A stretch of DNA of 64,000 bases from Diphasiastrum complanatum (GCA_029204225.1 CM055102.1:22892660-22956659), one strand, 5' to 3'. Counted from the stretch's first letter, positions 10,991 through 23,887 are shown. Notes: generated by a model not told the origin, from the sequence alone. Program-made: numbers and translations.

Positions 10991-12595
10991 TTGGACAATA
11001 ATATGACTATCTATATGGCTCCCTTGATACATGAGCTAAAGATTCTATGGCAAGGAGTCCAAGTGAGCGATATATCAAGACCACATAGACAAAGAGATTT
11101 TGTGGTAAAGGGGATCTTGATGTGGACGATGCATGACTTTCTTGGATATGGGAAATGTTCAGGTGAGATATCCTTGTTATTGGTTCTCAATTCATGGTAC
11201 TAGATCTTATGTGTATTCACAAATTTTCTTTCAATTAGAACATTAGAGTCACAATTAAGTTGGCTCTTCTGTCTCGATGTAGGGCTCCAAACTAGTGGCT
11301 ACAATGCATCACCATTTGTGGCGAGTATTTGCAAGCACCACTCACAACATCTATGATAGATGGTTTATGAGGGCCACACTTGATACCTTCCACCCGATCA
11401 CCCTATGCGTGATGGGCTTGTTTGTCGACGTCCCAAATCCATGAAGGTACAATACATATTTAGGCCAATTAATGTACATGTCATTCATGTATTTTATAGT
11501 TGTAACTCTCTTTGGATTTCTTCTAGCGATAATCTACATTAAATGTGTGTGCTTGTTTGTTAATATTGTAGGCAAGCGATTTTCTTCAAATTTGGAGATC
11601 CAATCAAGATCTAGGGTGACTCCCTCCTGGTATGAAGAGGCTATCAATATTACATAAACTTCCATATTGGGAAGAATTGTTGATAAACCATCTTTTGGAC
11701 CCGATACACATATTCAAGAATGTCGGGAGTTCAATTTGGGAGCACTTGACCGGGTCAAAAAATAGAAAAGATGCACGACATGACTTAAAAGAAGTGGAAA
11801 GATGGCCGACTTATGGCCACAAATGGTGGGGAATTCAATTGTCCTCCCAAAGGCTCCATGGATCTTCTCAAGGACAGAAGAGACAATTGTAAAAAAGGCA
11901 ATAGCCTCATTTCGAACTCTGACAGGACACATGCGATGCCTAAAGGGTGCCTTCACAAGGGACAACAAGCTAAGTGGACTAAAATTTCATGAGTGGCATA
12001 AAATTTTACAGGTTGGCATGGCATGTTTTTTTTACGTTGCTTTCACCTCAACATTGTGGATTACATTTTATAGCATGTATAATTGTAATTTAATGATGTT
12101 CCCTTTACACATAACTGTATCTCAATGACCAAATTGTTTTTGTGCATGCAGTTTGTGCTTCCCTTGGTGCTGAGAGGGTTTTTGACATAGGAGTTAAGGA
12201 GTGCAATCTACAAAATCACTAGTTTGGTGAGGTACGGTGAATGCGACTCACATCATTTTTTCTTGGGGTGATTCAAGATGATGATTTTACTAACGTGTAT
12301 GTCATTTGTGTTTACTTTTCTTTTGAAGATACATTTCATCCAAGGAGATACCGTTGGCATCCATTGAGGTGGCAAGACAAAGCTCCATCGAGGCAATGTG
12401 TTTGATCGAGAAGCACTTTCCCACATCCATTCTCACCATTCAAATGCATCTCATTGTACATTTGGTAGATGAGGTGGCCATTGCAGGTACATCATCTACT
12501 TGCATCAATTGCCTATTCTTACTCCATCCTAGACTATTGCTATTGTGGTTATTGCAATGTTCTTGCACTAACATTGATCCATATTTTTAATTCAG
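10991..12595 (+). pseudogene. CACTA (En/Spm-like) transposase remnant with introns
   Basis: Successive plus-strand pieces match the layout of plant CACTA TNP2-type transposases. 10991-11160 has PLIHELKILW...LMWTMHDFLGYG; a GTGAGA donor near 11163 and a TGTAG acceptor near 11280 keep phase into a GYNA..P(I)CGEYL-like zinc region. 11650-12010 carries LLINHLLDPIHIFKNV and later DNKLSGLKFHEWHKILQ, ending at a GTTGG donor. 12350-12490 carries EKHFPTSILTIQMHL.VHLVDE. Such proteins cut and rejoin element ends in the nucleus. Stops and frameshifts (for example near 11310) break the gene. No CACTA termini were located. Confidence 0.75.
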
Positions 12596-12611
12596 GTTGG
12601 ACCCTCTTTAT

Positions 12612-12785
12612 AACCCTCTCTATAAATGTCTCAAAAAAAATCTCAAATTTGGTAGGCTTACACCAATATACTCCTCAAATTAGCTTGAGTATTCCGATGT
12701 ATGTTCCGAGGCCCTTTAGTGAATTGATAACCCTCTCTATAAATGTTTCAAAACCAAGTTTAAATTTGGTAGGCTTATACCGAGG
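12612..12785. repeat. tandem duplication of about 117 bp period
   Basis: The block AACCCTCTCTATAAATGT...AAATTTGGTAGGCTTAYACC occurs at about 12615 and 12732. It contains no coding frame. Confidence 0.6.
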
Positions 12786-12919
12786 CCAAACACTGGACCT
12801 GAGGCTTGAGCATTTTGCTCTCCCGCAACTCATTTTATAACTATCTTTCAAGGAAATGCTCAAAAAAAGCCTTGGTAATCACCTGTCCTTTTGTAGTGAA
12901 ACTACAACATCAACATGGA

Positions 12920-13074
12920 GATCGAATGGAGGAATGTCTGGTAGGTGTTGAAGACAACCATGAAGGGAGCAAAACAATTAGACGTCTGAGACAACCATGC
13001 TTCCTTTGAGATTAGACATTTCGAATTGAGTGAGCATCAATTGAGAAAGAAAATTATCAGAAAGCATTTGTAGT
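12920..13074 (+). repeat. 155-bp dispersed repeat, copy 1
   Basis: This stretch is nearly the same as 54153-54307, with sharp ends on both sides. It contains two internal repeats of a GTxxxAGACAACCATG-like motif and a tail ending GAAAGCATTTGTAGT. It is non-coding and may be the end of an unrecognised transposon. Confidence 0.75.
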
Positions 13075-13224
13075 GGAATACACATAAGAAACTAGAGAAT
13101 CTGAATTAAACTTATTGTGAATACAATGATCAAATCACGATCCTGTGCCCAAGAATGGTGCACAATAGTGGCACACTATGTGCAGTGATCTTACTTAGCT
13201 AGCTATAGATCAAATAACTATCTG

Positions 13225-14474
13225 TTAGCTCTTTGGCATCTAATTTCGGATATTGCTCTTTCTAGCATGGCTACGGCTGTCTCCCATCTAGTCGATGCTA
13301 AGCCTTCTTCCTACTAGCATGAATATGGATGCTAAAAAGGCAATGCAAGCATAGGGTGAGTATTTTGAGGGTAAGATCTGCTCTTCTCTCATTTCTCTAC
13401 TAAGGAACTAAACTCAAATGACGGCTTAACCTAAAATCCAACTTCCCAAAGGCTAAAATTATCACATAGGAGAACTCTCAATGGAAGAAGATAAAGCTCT
13501 ATTATGCAAATGAGGTTCTTCTGGCAAAATGGACTCTTCCACTCCTATATATACTTGGAGCGGTGGTCACTTACAAAAAGGCACTATGGGACAAGTTATA
13601 GATGGAGGTGTCGTCGTCTTTCGTACAGAGCTGCGTCAAGTAATTCCTTTCAAAAGGTTGCCCTCTATCGTGCTCTCCTTCATTCGAGAACCCCAAGTGG
13701 TTAAGGATATGTGGTGATATAGGAATTGGATCATCGTCTTTGCATATAGGGATCCTGAATATTTAGAGCTCGTCATCAAATGTAGAATAAGTCGCACGCA
13801 CCAGGCATTCATGTTGCACACCTGAGAAAAGTTGTGTGTCGAAGTTTAGCCGCTCCAAGAAAGGACGAGCCGCTGCTAGCTTCTTAGAAAAAGAAAGAAA
13901 GCAAAAAGCAAAAATCAGTAAGCAACAAAACGATAGCAACAAGCAAGAAAAGAAAAGCAACAAGCAAAAAACACCAAACAAGAAATAGCTTAAAAAACAA
14001 GAAGAGTAGCTAGAAAGTAGAGAAAGCAAAAAATAGAACGACAACGGTACCAATATTAGCTCTCTGGCATCTAATTACAGCTAAGGCTCCTTCTAGCATG
14101 GCTATGGCTATCTCCCATCTAGTCGATTCTAAGGCTTCTTCCTATTAGCATGAATATGGATGCTAAGGGTAAGATCCACTCTTCTCTTGTTTCTCTACTT
14201 GGGAACTTAACTCAAATGATGGCTTAACCTAACCCAAAATGACGGCTTAACCTAAACTTCCAACTTCAAAAAGGCTTAACCTACTTGTGAAAGGTCCAAC
14301 AATAAAATAAAATTTGGTTCATAGGGAGAAATTATATTACACAGTATAACAACCATAAAATTGTCATAGAGGAGAACTCTCAATGGAAGAAGATAAAGCT
14401 CTATTATGCAAATGACATTCTTCTGGAAAAATGGATTCTTCCACTCCTATATATACTTGGAGTGGTGGTCACTT
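13225..14474 (+). repeat. two direct repeats flanking about 480 bp
   Basis: Blocks at 13225-13571 and 14056-14474 begin TTAGCTCTNTGGCATCTAAT and end with ACTTGGAGYGGTGGTCACTT. The second is longer through internal insertions. Between them is a purine-rich AAGCAA-type low-complexity stretch (13880-14040). This may be a solo-LTR pair of a TRIM-like element or a segmental duplication; no primer site or polypurine tract was seen. Confidence 0.6.
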
Positions 14475-14478
14475 CAAG

Positions 14479-15906
14479 TAAGCCACATAGGCTTAACTTA
14501 ACTTTCAATTACATTGGTGTCATGGGACAAACCCCCAATGGACCATAAACAACTGAACTTACTTAGACTAGCTTAAGTTCCAATGTTCTAGACTTAGGCT
14601 TAAAACTAAATAACCTTAAGCCGTTACAGCATGGTGTAAAGGCCTAAACTTGACTAATCCAATTTTAGGCCTAAGTTTATATCCTTTTCAAGATGGCTCG
14701 AATATACTTTGGAATATCAGCCTTTACACTATATCTATTCCTTGAATAGCTTCCACTCTCTTAAATATCTCTGATTCTAAGAATTTAGATAATTAAGACG
14801 CAATGGAATTCGCACAAAGACTCTAATTCACTCTTCTCCTCTTGCATATCCCACTTCATGAGTGGACGTTTTGTACATATACATGGAATAGTTACAATGA
14901 TTGTGTGAGCAACGAGCGTGAAACAACGTAGTTACTAAAAAGTACTAAAGTGAATTGTAACGTGGTCTGTGTTGGACGAGACAATGTGGATAACATGGAC
15001 CTCGAACTTGAAGATCTCGAACTCGAAAGAGATCGAAGGAGATGTAGAACTCGAAGACCCCTCGAACTCGAAGATTTCGATGTCGATCCTATTTTCGCTC
15101 CAATTGATTGATTGCACAAACGTTCGACTTCAGATTTTTTTTAAAATGTCTATATTCAAAATGCTTTGTAATTTTATATTTTCATGCCAAAATAAAATCT
15201 TTATTTGTGAAAAACTAAAATTATACTTAAGAAACTAGATATAAAATTCTAACAACATATTCGATATTGTACATATTTTAAATTAATTAATACTAAATAA
15301 AATCATTATATACAAAAATACTAGAATCAACATAAAAATTTATTCTACTTATTCGAGAAATTTCTTGCTAACAAATATTTTGCATGAATACAATATGAAG
15401 TCAAATCAATATTTTTAAAAAAAATTAATTTTTTAAAATAATAATTTGTACAGATTCAAAAAGATTTCGCAATTTAGGTCTATAATATATAGATTTTAAT
15501 TATAAAACTTTTACTTAAATATACATCTAAAATTACATGACTTTTGAAAATATTAAAATTATTTAAAAAGAATCATTTTTTTTTATCTTCATAATTAATA
15601 ACTTGAAATTTTACTAAAAAATTTCTACATTTCAATAGATGAAATATTTTACAATCTCAATAATATTTATTAATTTTTTGAAAATATGATTTTAGAACAA
15701 ATTCAAAACAATATTATCAATCCAGAACAAGATTCATTAAAATAAACATTTAGTAATTTATCTTATAGAGTAAGATTAAAAAATGAATTTTAAAATATTT
15801 GAAAATATTTCAAGTAACAAATAGTAATAAAATATGTAAATGAATTTAAAAATTTCATGCCAAAAAAGTTTAATATTCACATATTCAAAATAATCAGATG
15901 AGTACA
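14479..15906. other. AT-rich spacer; a small CTCGAA-rich patch
   Basis: From 14997 to 15075 the motif TCGAACTCGAAGA recurs several times. From about 15120 to 15900 the sequence is extremely AT-rich with no usable frame. It abuts the last exon of the ParB-like gene and may hold its 3' untranslated region. Confidence 0.45.
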
Positions 15907-18480
15907 CTATTCCCAAAAGTCATGAAGGTCATTGACATCTTTGCGCTTTTCTAGAGGTCCAGCCTCAGTAGAAACAACGACAACTTTTTCCACGGTTTCT
16001 TCTACAATTATAACATTATAATCTTGAACTAGTACATCTGCAAACTCCCCTTTGTCACCCACTTTCCTACTAGCGGGAGGTTGTAGTTCTTTGAATAGTG
16101 AAATTACAGAGTTTTCGTCAAATTCTATAGACTTTCCTACCTTAGTTAACTCATCCGGCAAAGCTAAGACTTCATTCGTATTTTATAAATTCTACTAAGC
16201 TATAAGGTGTGAAAAAATGTCTACAGGATGATTAATTAATTGTTGTGACTTTGGATAAGATCAAGCCATGGAATTTTCAGCTTCTTTATTACTGTCAAAA
16301 ATTGAAACAAGTTTCCAAAATTGGTCAGTCCGATGGTGTTATAGTGCAGCATCGAAGGTTTGTCATTCAATGAATAATAACCAATGGTTATGTATTCAAT
16401 CTTGTTACACAACCGTGCACCACCAGCATTGCAAACATTGGGCTTGTACCTATAAAAAAAAAATTAAATCATTAGCTTAACTTAATTATCTATGTTATGC
16501 TAAGCATAGAAGATTAAAATCAAATTATTATCTTAAACAATTATCTATGCTAATCATAGAATACTTAAAAATTAAAACAAATAAAATTTAGTTTTAAGAA
16601 AGACATACCATATAGCATTGTCAATCCGAACATTGCAAAAAGTTAGAAGAACTTTTTGCACTGAAGCCGACTGCCAACTTGAATAAAATATTACAACTTT
16701 CCAAATAGAAAAAGTTGTGATTTCAAGAAATCCTTGCATCACACTATGGATCTTAGTGAATTTGAATCGAGAATCATCATTTAAAGATTCTGTCATCTGA
16801 AATCCGTAGGGGATGTTTGCTATGCAAAGAGTATAGAGTCTTTTCTTTTAAAAAATTGAATTCTCCCTACAATCTCCTCCTTTCATAGTGTAAAGAACAA
16901 TGGATCATCGAAACATTTCGGGAGGAAAATCTCTGTCGAATCCTCCTCGACAATAGTCTCACCCCCTATCAATATTTCTATGTCTCTTTCTTCTGTCTTC
17001 ACTTTAAGAATATGTCATTTAAATTGCTTTTTCTAGGACTTTATTTTTCTTGTCTTTAGCCGACTAAAAGAAGAGAGAATGCAACTATGCTTAGCATAAG
17101 ATGTACAAACAAAAAATTAAAAAATTTGATTTTAAGAAATATAAAAATGAACATAATGGATAATTAGTAAATTACATCTATACTAGGCTTGAGATCCTAG
17201 CAAAGAGAATATGATTATTATGCTTAGCATAAGATATGAATGTTTTTTATAAAAAATTAATATATTTATCTGCTAGGCATGAGTGAAGTGAATACCATAT
17301 CTCTAAATAATATCAAAAAAGAAGTGAGAGTTTCATTTTTACTGCTCAGAGGATACAGCCTCTGGCACTCCTCAAAATCATTATAGCTCAACCTTATTAC
17401 TAGGGCCTTTTGAACTTTCATTAATAATTTATGCTTGTTTTAGAAAATAAATTAATGATCAATATCACAAAAGAATAACAAAATTCGTAATTACTATTAA
17501 AAAAAATTATTAACATAAAAAAAATCTGATCTCTAAAATTCCTTGTCCATTTCAACAAGGGAGAGCTGACCATCAATAATTATCAAGAGGAGACTGTTTA
17601 CAAACTCGGAAGAATTTTTTTCTTGTATGTTTTTCCACTCAAAAATACCCATCTCTATTGGTATGGGTTTTAATGTGTGTGTGGTGGCAACAATGTTTTT
17701 TTTGGATTTTGAGCCTCCTTGAGCTAGCTGGCCTTTTATTTCAAACTTTTCTTATTTTTCAAAAAATTTATCCACAAGCGCTCAAACCTGAAAAAAAATA
17801 TTGTAAAGACAAAATATTAAAAGCTTTGTAACTTTTAATTATTTAATGGTAAAAATTTTTGAACCAAACACTCAATGCTAAGCATAGCAAGGCAATTAAC
17901 TGGCCATTTCAAAATGCAAGCTGATAAAAATTATCATATTTGATTGGGCTCTACGTTGGATTCTTAGAATAAAATGGCAAGTCTGTTTCTTGAGCACAAA
18001 ATGCTTTTAGCTCCAACTGGTTAAAATCTCCAGCTTTGGAAACTTTGACAAATTTTTTATGAAAAAATTTAATCCTTTGTATGACCATCATCTTCATCCG
18101 ATAGTCTTAGTCAATGTTATGGTTGCAGACAAGAAGTTTAGCTTCTTCCACTGTCAATCCACTGAATGCAATGGCACCAACAGTTTGGAAAGAAGCAACA
18201 TGAGAGTACTCCTGAGACAGTGGTTTTTTAGCTTGTACACTATGAATGCCTCCCAAAACAAAAAAAAATGATAATTATCTATAGAAGAAAAATTAAAATT
18301 GACAACAGATAAACATTCAGTAGGTTCTACCAAAATAACAAAAGGTGTCACAATTGTCTGCATATGATCTTTCTAATTTTTAAGTTATGTACATGTGTTT
18401 CATTGGGCTCTCGAACCTCCATTGGTCGATCTCCAGTAGAGAGATCAATGGGAGGACGATTGCACTTGGCTATATCAAAA
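15907..18480 (-). pseudogene. multi-exon gene with ParB/sulfiredoxin-like region, copy 1 (broken)
   Basis: Exons read right to left. 18478-17955: conserved RPPIDLSTGDRPMEVREPNE, then TPFVILVEP, FFVLGGIHSVQAKK and GLTVEEAKLL..NHN. The order R-E-P-N-E, PFVVLV, GG.HS.QA, EEA..L..HN parallels ParB-type domains (R...L, PI.V, GERR, EEA...EN). 17787-17530 is a Lys-rich exon; 17425-17275 has RLSYNDFEECQRLYPLSSK. 17020-16860 has a GETIVEEDSTEIFLPKCFDD piece. 16830-16609, 16449-16250 and 16163-15907 are three final exons whose phases fit (TG|G, A|CT) with a TAG stop at 15907-15909. Damage: a 4-bp deletion after HNLKI, an extra T in the HFFF run, a TAA after NHNID and a frameshift near 16840. ParB-like folds bind or cut nucleic acid or nucleotides; the role here is unknown. 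Confidence 0.6.
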
Positions 18481-20877
18481 ATCAAAATAGTTTTTCTAAA
18501 AAAAATTTATTTTATGAATTTCATCTCTAAGTTTAGAGATCTTAGATGAATCTCTCAGAGGTTGGATAGAGGTTCCAAGCAAAATTAAAATACTTTTTTA
18601 TTTATTTTTACTTTCTTAAGAAAGTACTTTGGGTCGTTTGGCCATTGATTTATTTTCTAGACTTCAGTTGTTGGATTTGTTTCCTCTACTCTCCCAAATC
18701 CCATCTTTAATTTGCCTCCATTAATGCTACATATTTGCTCATGTTGTCACGCAGTCTGCACATTAATAGACAAATTCTCACAAGCGATGAAAGGACAAAA
18801 AACAAAGGCTGACATCACACTCTCTTCACGCTCACCCCACGCAACTGCGCTAACATACTGAACAACGATTGCAGCAACCCACGATCTCTTACAGACAACA
18901 CATTTCGAGAGGAAAATCTCTGTTGAATCCTCATCGACAATAGTCTCACCCCGTGCCAATATTTTTCTCTCTTTTTTCTGTCTTCGCTTTAAGAATATGT
19001 CATTTAAATTATTTTGAGAGGACTTTATTTTTCTTGTCTTTAGCCGACTGAAAGAAGAGAGAATACAACTACGCTTAGCATAAAATGTACAAAACAAATA
19101 ATTAAAATTTTTGATTTTAAGAAATATAAAAATGAACAAAAATAATTAGTAAATTAAATCTATATTAGGCTTGAGATCCTAGCAAAGAGAATATGATTAT
19201 TATGTTTAACATAAGATATGAATGTTTTTTATAAAAAATTAATATATTTATATGCTAAGCATGAGTGAAGTGAATACCATATTTCTAAATAATATCAAAA
19301 AAGAAGTGAGAGTTTCATTTTTACTGCTCAGAGGATAAAGCCTCTGGCACTCCTCAAAACCATTATAGTTCAACCTTATTACTAGGGCCTTTTGAACTTT
19401 CATTAATAATTTATGCTTGTTTTAGAAAATAAATTAATGATTAATATCACAAAAGAATAACAGAATTTGTAATTACTAGTAAAATCATTTATTAACATAA
19501 AAAAAATCTGATCTCTAAAATTCCTTGTCCATTTCAACAAGGGAGAGCTAACCATCAACTATTATCGAGAAGAGACTGATTACGAACTCGGAAGAATTTT
19601 TTTCTTGTATGTTTTTTACTCAGAAATACCCATCTCTGTTGGTATGGGTTTTAATGTGTGAGTGGTGGCAACAATTTTTTTTGGATTTTGAGCCTCCTTA
19701 AGTTGGCTGGCCCTTTATTTCAAACTTTTCTTATTTTTCAAAAAATTTATCCACGAGTTCTTAAACCTGAAAAATAATACTGTAAAGACAAAATATTAAA
19801 AGCTTTGTAACTTTTATTTATTCATGATAAAAAATTTTGAACCGAACACTCAATGCTAAGCATAGCAAAGCAATTAACTAGCCATTTCAGAATGCAAGCT
19901 GATAAAAATTATCATATTTAATTGGGCTCTACGTTGGATTCTTAGAATAAAATGGCAAGTCTGTTTCTTGAGCACAAAGTGCTTTCAGCTCCAACTGGTT
20001 AAAATCTCCAGCTTTGATAACTTTGACAAATTTTTTGTGAAAAAATCTTTCTTTGTATGACCATCATCTTCATCCGATAGTCTTAGTCAATGTTATGGTT
20101 GTAGGCAAGAGGTTTAGCTTCTTCCACTGTCAACCCAGTGAACGCAATGGCACCAACAGTTCGGAAAGAAGCAACTTGAGAGTACTCTTAAGACAGTTGT
20201 TTTTTAGCTTGTACACTATGAATGCCTCCCAAAACCAAAAAATGATAATTATCTATAGAAGAAAAATTAAAATCGACAACAGATAAACATTCAGTAGGGT
20301 CTACCAAAACAACAAAAGGTGTCACAATTGCTTGCATATGATCTTTAAATTTAACTTTTAAGTTATGTACATGTATTTCATTGGGCTCTCAAACCTCCAT
20401 TGGTCGATCTCCAGTAGAGAGATCAATGGGAGGACGATCGCACTTGGCTATATCGAAAATCAAAATAGTTTCTCTATTTTTATTTTATTTTATGAATTTC
20501 ATCTCTAAGTTTAGAGATCTTAGATGAATCTCTCAGAGGTTGGATAGAGGCTCCAAGCAAAATTAAAATAGTTTTTTATTTATTTTTACTTAGAGAAAAC
20601 TACTTTGGGTCATTTGGCCATTGATTTATTTTCTAGACTTCAGTTGTTGGATTTGTTTGCTCTACTCTCCCAAATCCCATCTTTAATCAACCTCCATTCA
20701 TGCTGCATATTTACTCGCGTTAGCGCGCAGTCTGCATATTAACATGCAAATTCTCATAGGCGATGAAAGGACAAAAAACAAAGGCTGACGTCACACTCTC
20801 TTCACGCTCACCCCACGCAGCTGCGCCAACAGACTGGACAACGATTGCAACAACCCACGATCTCTTCCAAACAAGGA
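16913..20877. repeat. head-to-tail tandem duplication of about 2 kb
   Basis: Unit 1 (16913-18899) and unit 2 (18900 to about 20877) match almost throughout, with small indels and substitutions. The join at 18899/18900 falls inside the GETIV..DSTEIFL exon: in unit 2 that exon runs directly into the CKRSWV frame of unit 1. The duplication therefore copied only the middle of the minus-strand gene. The last three exons (15907-16830) exist once. Confidence 0.85.
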
Positions 20878-20911
20878 GTACAATGATACTAGTAGATCCA
20901 CGAGCTACCAC
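18900..20911 (-). pseudogene. ParB-like gene, truncated copy 2
   Basis: Right to left: a frame 20911-20720 with KRSWVVAIVVQSVGAAAWGE, shared with unit 1 at 18890-18747. Then the ParB-like exon (about 20460-19935) with the same block order as copy 1, including LVLGGIHSVQAKKQL and FTGLTVEEAKPL. Then copies of the Lys-rich exon, the SYNDFEECQRL-type exon and a partial GETIVDEDSTEIFLS exon ending at the duplication join. Copy 2 keeps the KFKDHMQAIVTPF reading that copy 1 lost. It has its own stops: a TGA replacing the Arg of MEVREPNE and a TAA after KKQLS. The TAA after NHNID is shared with copy 1, so that lesion predates the duplication. Confidence 0.55.
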
Positions 20912-20943
20912 TATGCTTAACTATGATTAGACCACACTTTGTC

Positions 20944-21072
20944 ACCTCTTAATCCTATTGGACCATTGATCCATGCACCTCTTAATTCTATTGGACTATT
21001 TTTTAACAAACCTCAAATTCCTATTGGACCTCACATGGTTCTACCTCTAAATCCTATTGGACCTCTTAGAAT
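20944..21072. repeat. short tandem-like repeats of ATCCTATTGGACC type
   Basis: The motif WTCCTATTGGACC or a close variant recurs about five times at irregular spacing, each following a CCTCTTAA-like or CCTCAAAT-like lead. No frame. Confidence 0.6.
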
Positions 21073-22144
21073 TCATCAAACAAAAGCATTACACTTGTCT
21101 ACACTCTAATTGGCATGAGTTTAGCCTCTTACTCTATTTTGGCTCAATAGTGGCATTACAATTGGAAATGCATAATTTGCCATCTATGCCAAATTTGTTC
21201 CTATCAACATCCTACACCTAGATGCTTGATATAAAAACATAAGACCTCTATATCTAACATAGATAATCTTTTTCAATTCTTCACAGTAAGGTGCATTCAT
21301 TTACATGGAAAGTAGTGCGGGCAGATGCGTGAAGAAGTTAGAAAATGATATTATAATTACTTTATAGTTATTTATCTCTCTCCTACATGGCATTTCTTAT
21401 AGGGCCCTCTTTGGGCCCATATTTTCTCTAATGAATACATAAAACAAAATAGCTGAATGCATTGAGACGAATACAAGACATGTATATAATAACTAAATTT
21501 GAGTCTAGTGCAACTAGTCTCTAGAAATTAATATACAAGATAAATTAAACCAAATTTTAAGATCATTCTAATTAAATCCCTACTCATTCATATTTGTGAG
21601 AAGGCCAACCACAATTTTGTGATCCATCCTCGTTGGTTTGTGACAAGGCCAACTACAATATTGTGAAGAGCAAGGCTAGCCATGTGCTGATGCACATAGG
21701 CATGTATCGGATTATGCCTGCATATGCAAACCATGCCTACGTGCATCATTACATGGCTAGTCTCACTCTTTAGTTATCCCAAGCCAATGAAAACTGAGTT
21801 TTGCATACTGTTCTATTTCTGTGTCCAATTGAGGGGTTGCACGAGGGGAGGGGGGGGTGTGTTAAGGGGTTCAAGGTTCAATACTCCTAAACTAATGAAA
21901 ACAATAGGGATCTGCTTGATAAGAATATAATTTTGTACAATCAATTGCAAAAGAGTACGTCATTGAGGGATTCAAGGTGTTTTTGATCAATTCTTTTGGA
22001 TTTTTGTACGTAGGCCTTTATTACGATCAAAGTTTATTACTAAAGTATATTGCTGATTTTTTCGATTTTCAAAAATAGATCCAGACCAAGTTTTTATAAG
22101 AACCACTTGTTCCTATATAAGGTTCTCAATATATACTATTTACA
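21073..22144. other. spacer without a recognisable gene
   Basis: It holds a short imperfect duplication (AAGGCCAACYACAATWTTGTG at about 21602 and 21646) and a G-run at 21846-21857. No coding motif was seen on either strand. Confidence 0.45.
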
Positions 22145-22717
22145 TTTTGTAGCGTAGGACTACATTTAATTTTATTTACATTAGAATTTAGGAAAATAAA
22201 TCTACACATCTTAGAAACAAATCTGTACTTTTATTGATAAAAATGTTGATAATGGGCACATCTATCAACTAGGGTGAAAATCAGTGGAGATAGAAACATA
22301 TCTCGGAGTATGTGAATCTGTTTAAGGCAATATACCATCTCTTATTTTGAGGTCCATTTGCTCATATATTTTTACAATTCATAAACAGATTATATGCTAG
22401 ATTATTACTGGCTCATAAATGCTAGATTATGTACCTCTGCTCATAAATTTTTACATAAAATAATGTTTGTCTCCTATTTTTTGTTGTAGATGCACGTTTT
22501 GTAGCGTAGGACTATATTAATTTTATATTACATTAGGATTTATGAAAATATATCTACACATTTTACAAAAAAATCTCTTCTTTTATTGATGAATCTGTTG
22601 ATAATAGGTGGGAATCAGTGGAGGTCAGAATAGACCTTGGAATATTTGGATTTGTTTAAGACAATATACCATCTCTTATTCTGAGGTGCATTCCGACATC
22701 TGCTCTTACATTTTTAC
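22145..22717. repeat. tandem duplication with a period of about 350 bp
   Basis: Blocks at about 22145-22384 and 22494-22717 share TTTTGTAGCGTAGGACTA, a TTTTATTGATRAA block and CAATATACCATCTCTTATT. Old, non-coding. Confidence 0.65.
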
Positions 22718-23089
22718 TTTTTAGAAAAAGATCTCTGGTAAACATTCGCAATTTGTGCTTGAAGAATGCTAGATTATTACCACCCCAACTGATATATCAT
22801 GATTACAAAATTCTCACCCTAGTTGATACATCAAAATAAACAAAATTTGACTCAATACTACCACATTTTTTAGATTCTTTTACCACATTGAGGCCTTCAT
22901 GTTGTCTTCTTGATTACGTTTGTCCTTGGAATGATGACACTTCTTAACAAATATTTTTATGAACCCGCTGGGGAACTCCATAGTTGGCCTAAGAAAACAA
23001 ATGATCCCCACTCTCAACAATTATGTCTGTCCTTCAAGTATAGACTGACCAATAATCGACCACAATTATTTGATCTTAGAACTTTGATA

Positions 23090-23250
23090 GTCTTGTTGAG
23101 TTAACAGCCACAGATTATGCAACTAAATGGGTTGAGGCTCGGGCAACAAAGGACGCCAATGCAAAGACTGTAGCTTGTTTTCTTTACGAAAACATTATTA
23201 CATATTTTGGTTGTCTTATTGAGCTAGTTAGTGATCGCGCCTTCTCGACA
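23090..23250 (+). pseudogene. small Ty3/gypsy integrase-core fragment
   Basis: One frame reads LTATDYATKWVEARATK, then a TVACFLYENIITYFGC block and ELVSDRA, the usual run around the first and second catalytic Asp residues of a gypsy integrase core. Nothing else of the element is present on either side. Confidence 0.7.
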
Positions 23251-23829
23251 TATCTTACGATGACGAGAACAAAAACATGGCCAAGTCAGCATAATAACTT
23301 AGAGCACCCTTAGAAGTTGCACTGTATTTGCAAGCCAATGGCGTGAGAAGTAGAAATAGATATATGCTCCAATGGGCCAAAAATAAGAAAGGACCCAAAG
23401 TAGTTAAAAATGCAATTTGGTTTATAACTTTTAAAATAGTCAAGTTCTTATGGCACATGGTTTTGGGTGCACCAAAAACTTTAATCCTAGCTTTGTCTAT
23501 AAGTAAGGATTGCAAGGGATGATAGTTGCTCCCTTGGAAGAAAAGTTCATGTATTTGAACTCTAGATGTCAAGCTTGGAAAAAAGTGCTCCATTGTGCTT
23601 GTAAAGGCAGTTTGCACTTGCAAGGGAATCAATGGTAGAAGCCTCACAACCTTTTATGTATGTCCAACTTGGTGATGTATTGGATCTTGAGAAGTATTTA
23701 ACTTTGTCACCAAAATTTGGCGCTAAATTGCAATTCGCCTTCACATTCACTACTAGGAATTTTGTTTTGTGAATAAACTAATATATAATATAATGTTGAT
23801 GCTTTAGACACCCAAGTGCCTCTTCGTCC

Positions 23830-23849
23830 GCGCGCGCTCGCTCGCTCGC

Positions 23850-23887
<38 letters not shown>
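23830..23887. repeat. (CTCG)n/(CT)n tract upstream of the seven-exon gene
   Basis: A CGCTCG run passes into pure CT and ends at 23887, about 120 bp before the ATG at 24009. CT-rich tracts are frequent in plant 5' untranslated regions, so this may be leader or core-promoter sequence. Confidence 0.7.

Noticed and set aside
15120-15900. Organelle DNA insertion because of the very low GC content
   Set aside because: No chloroplast or mitochondrial gene, tRNA or intron was recognisable.
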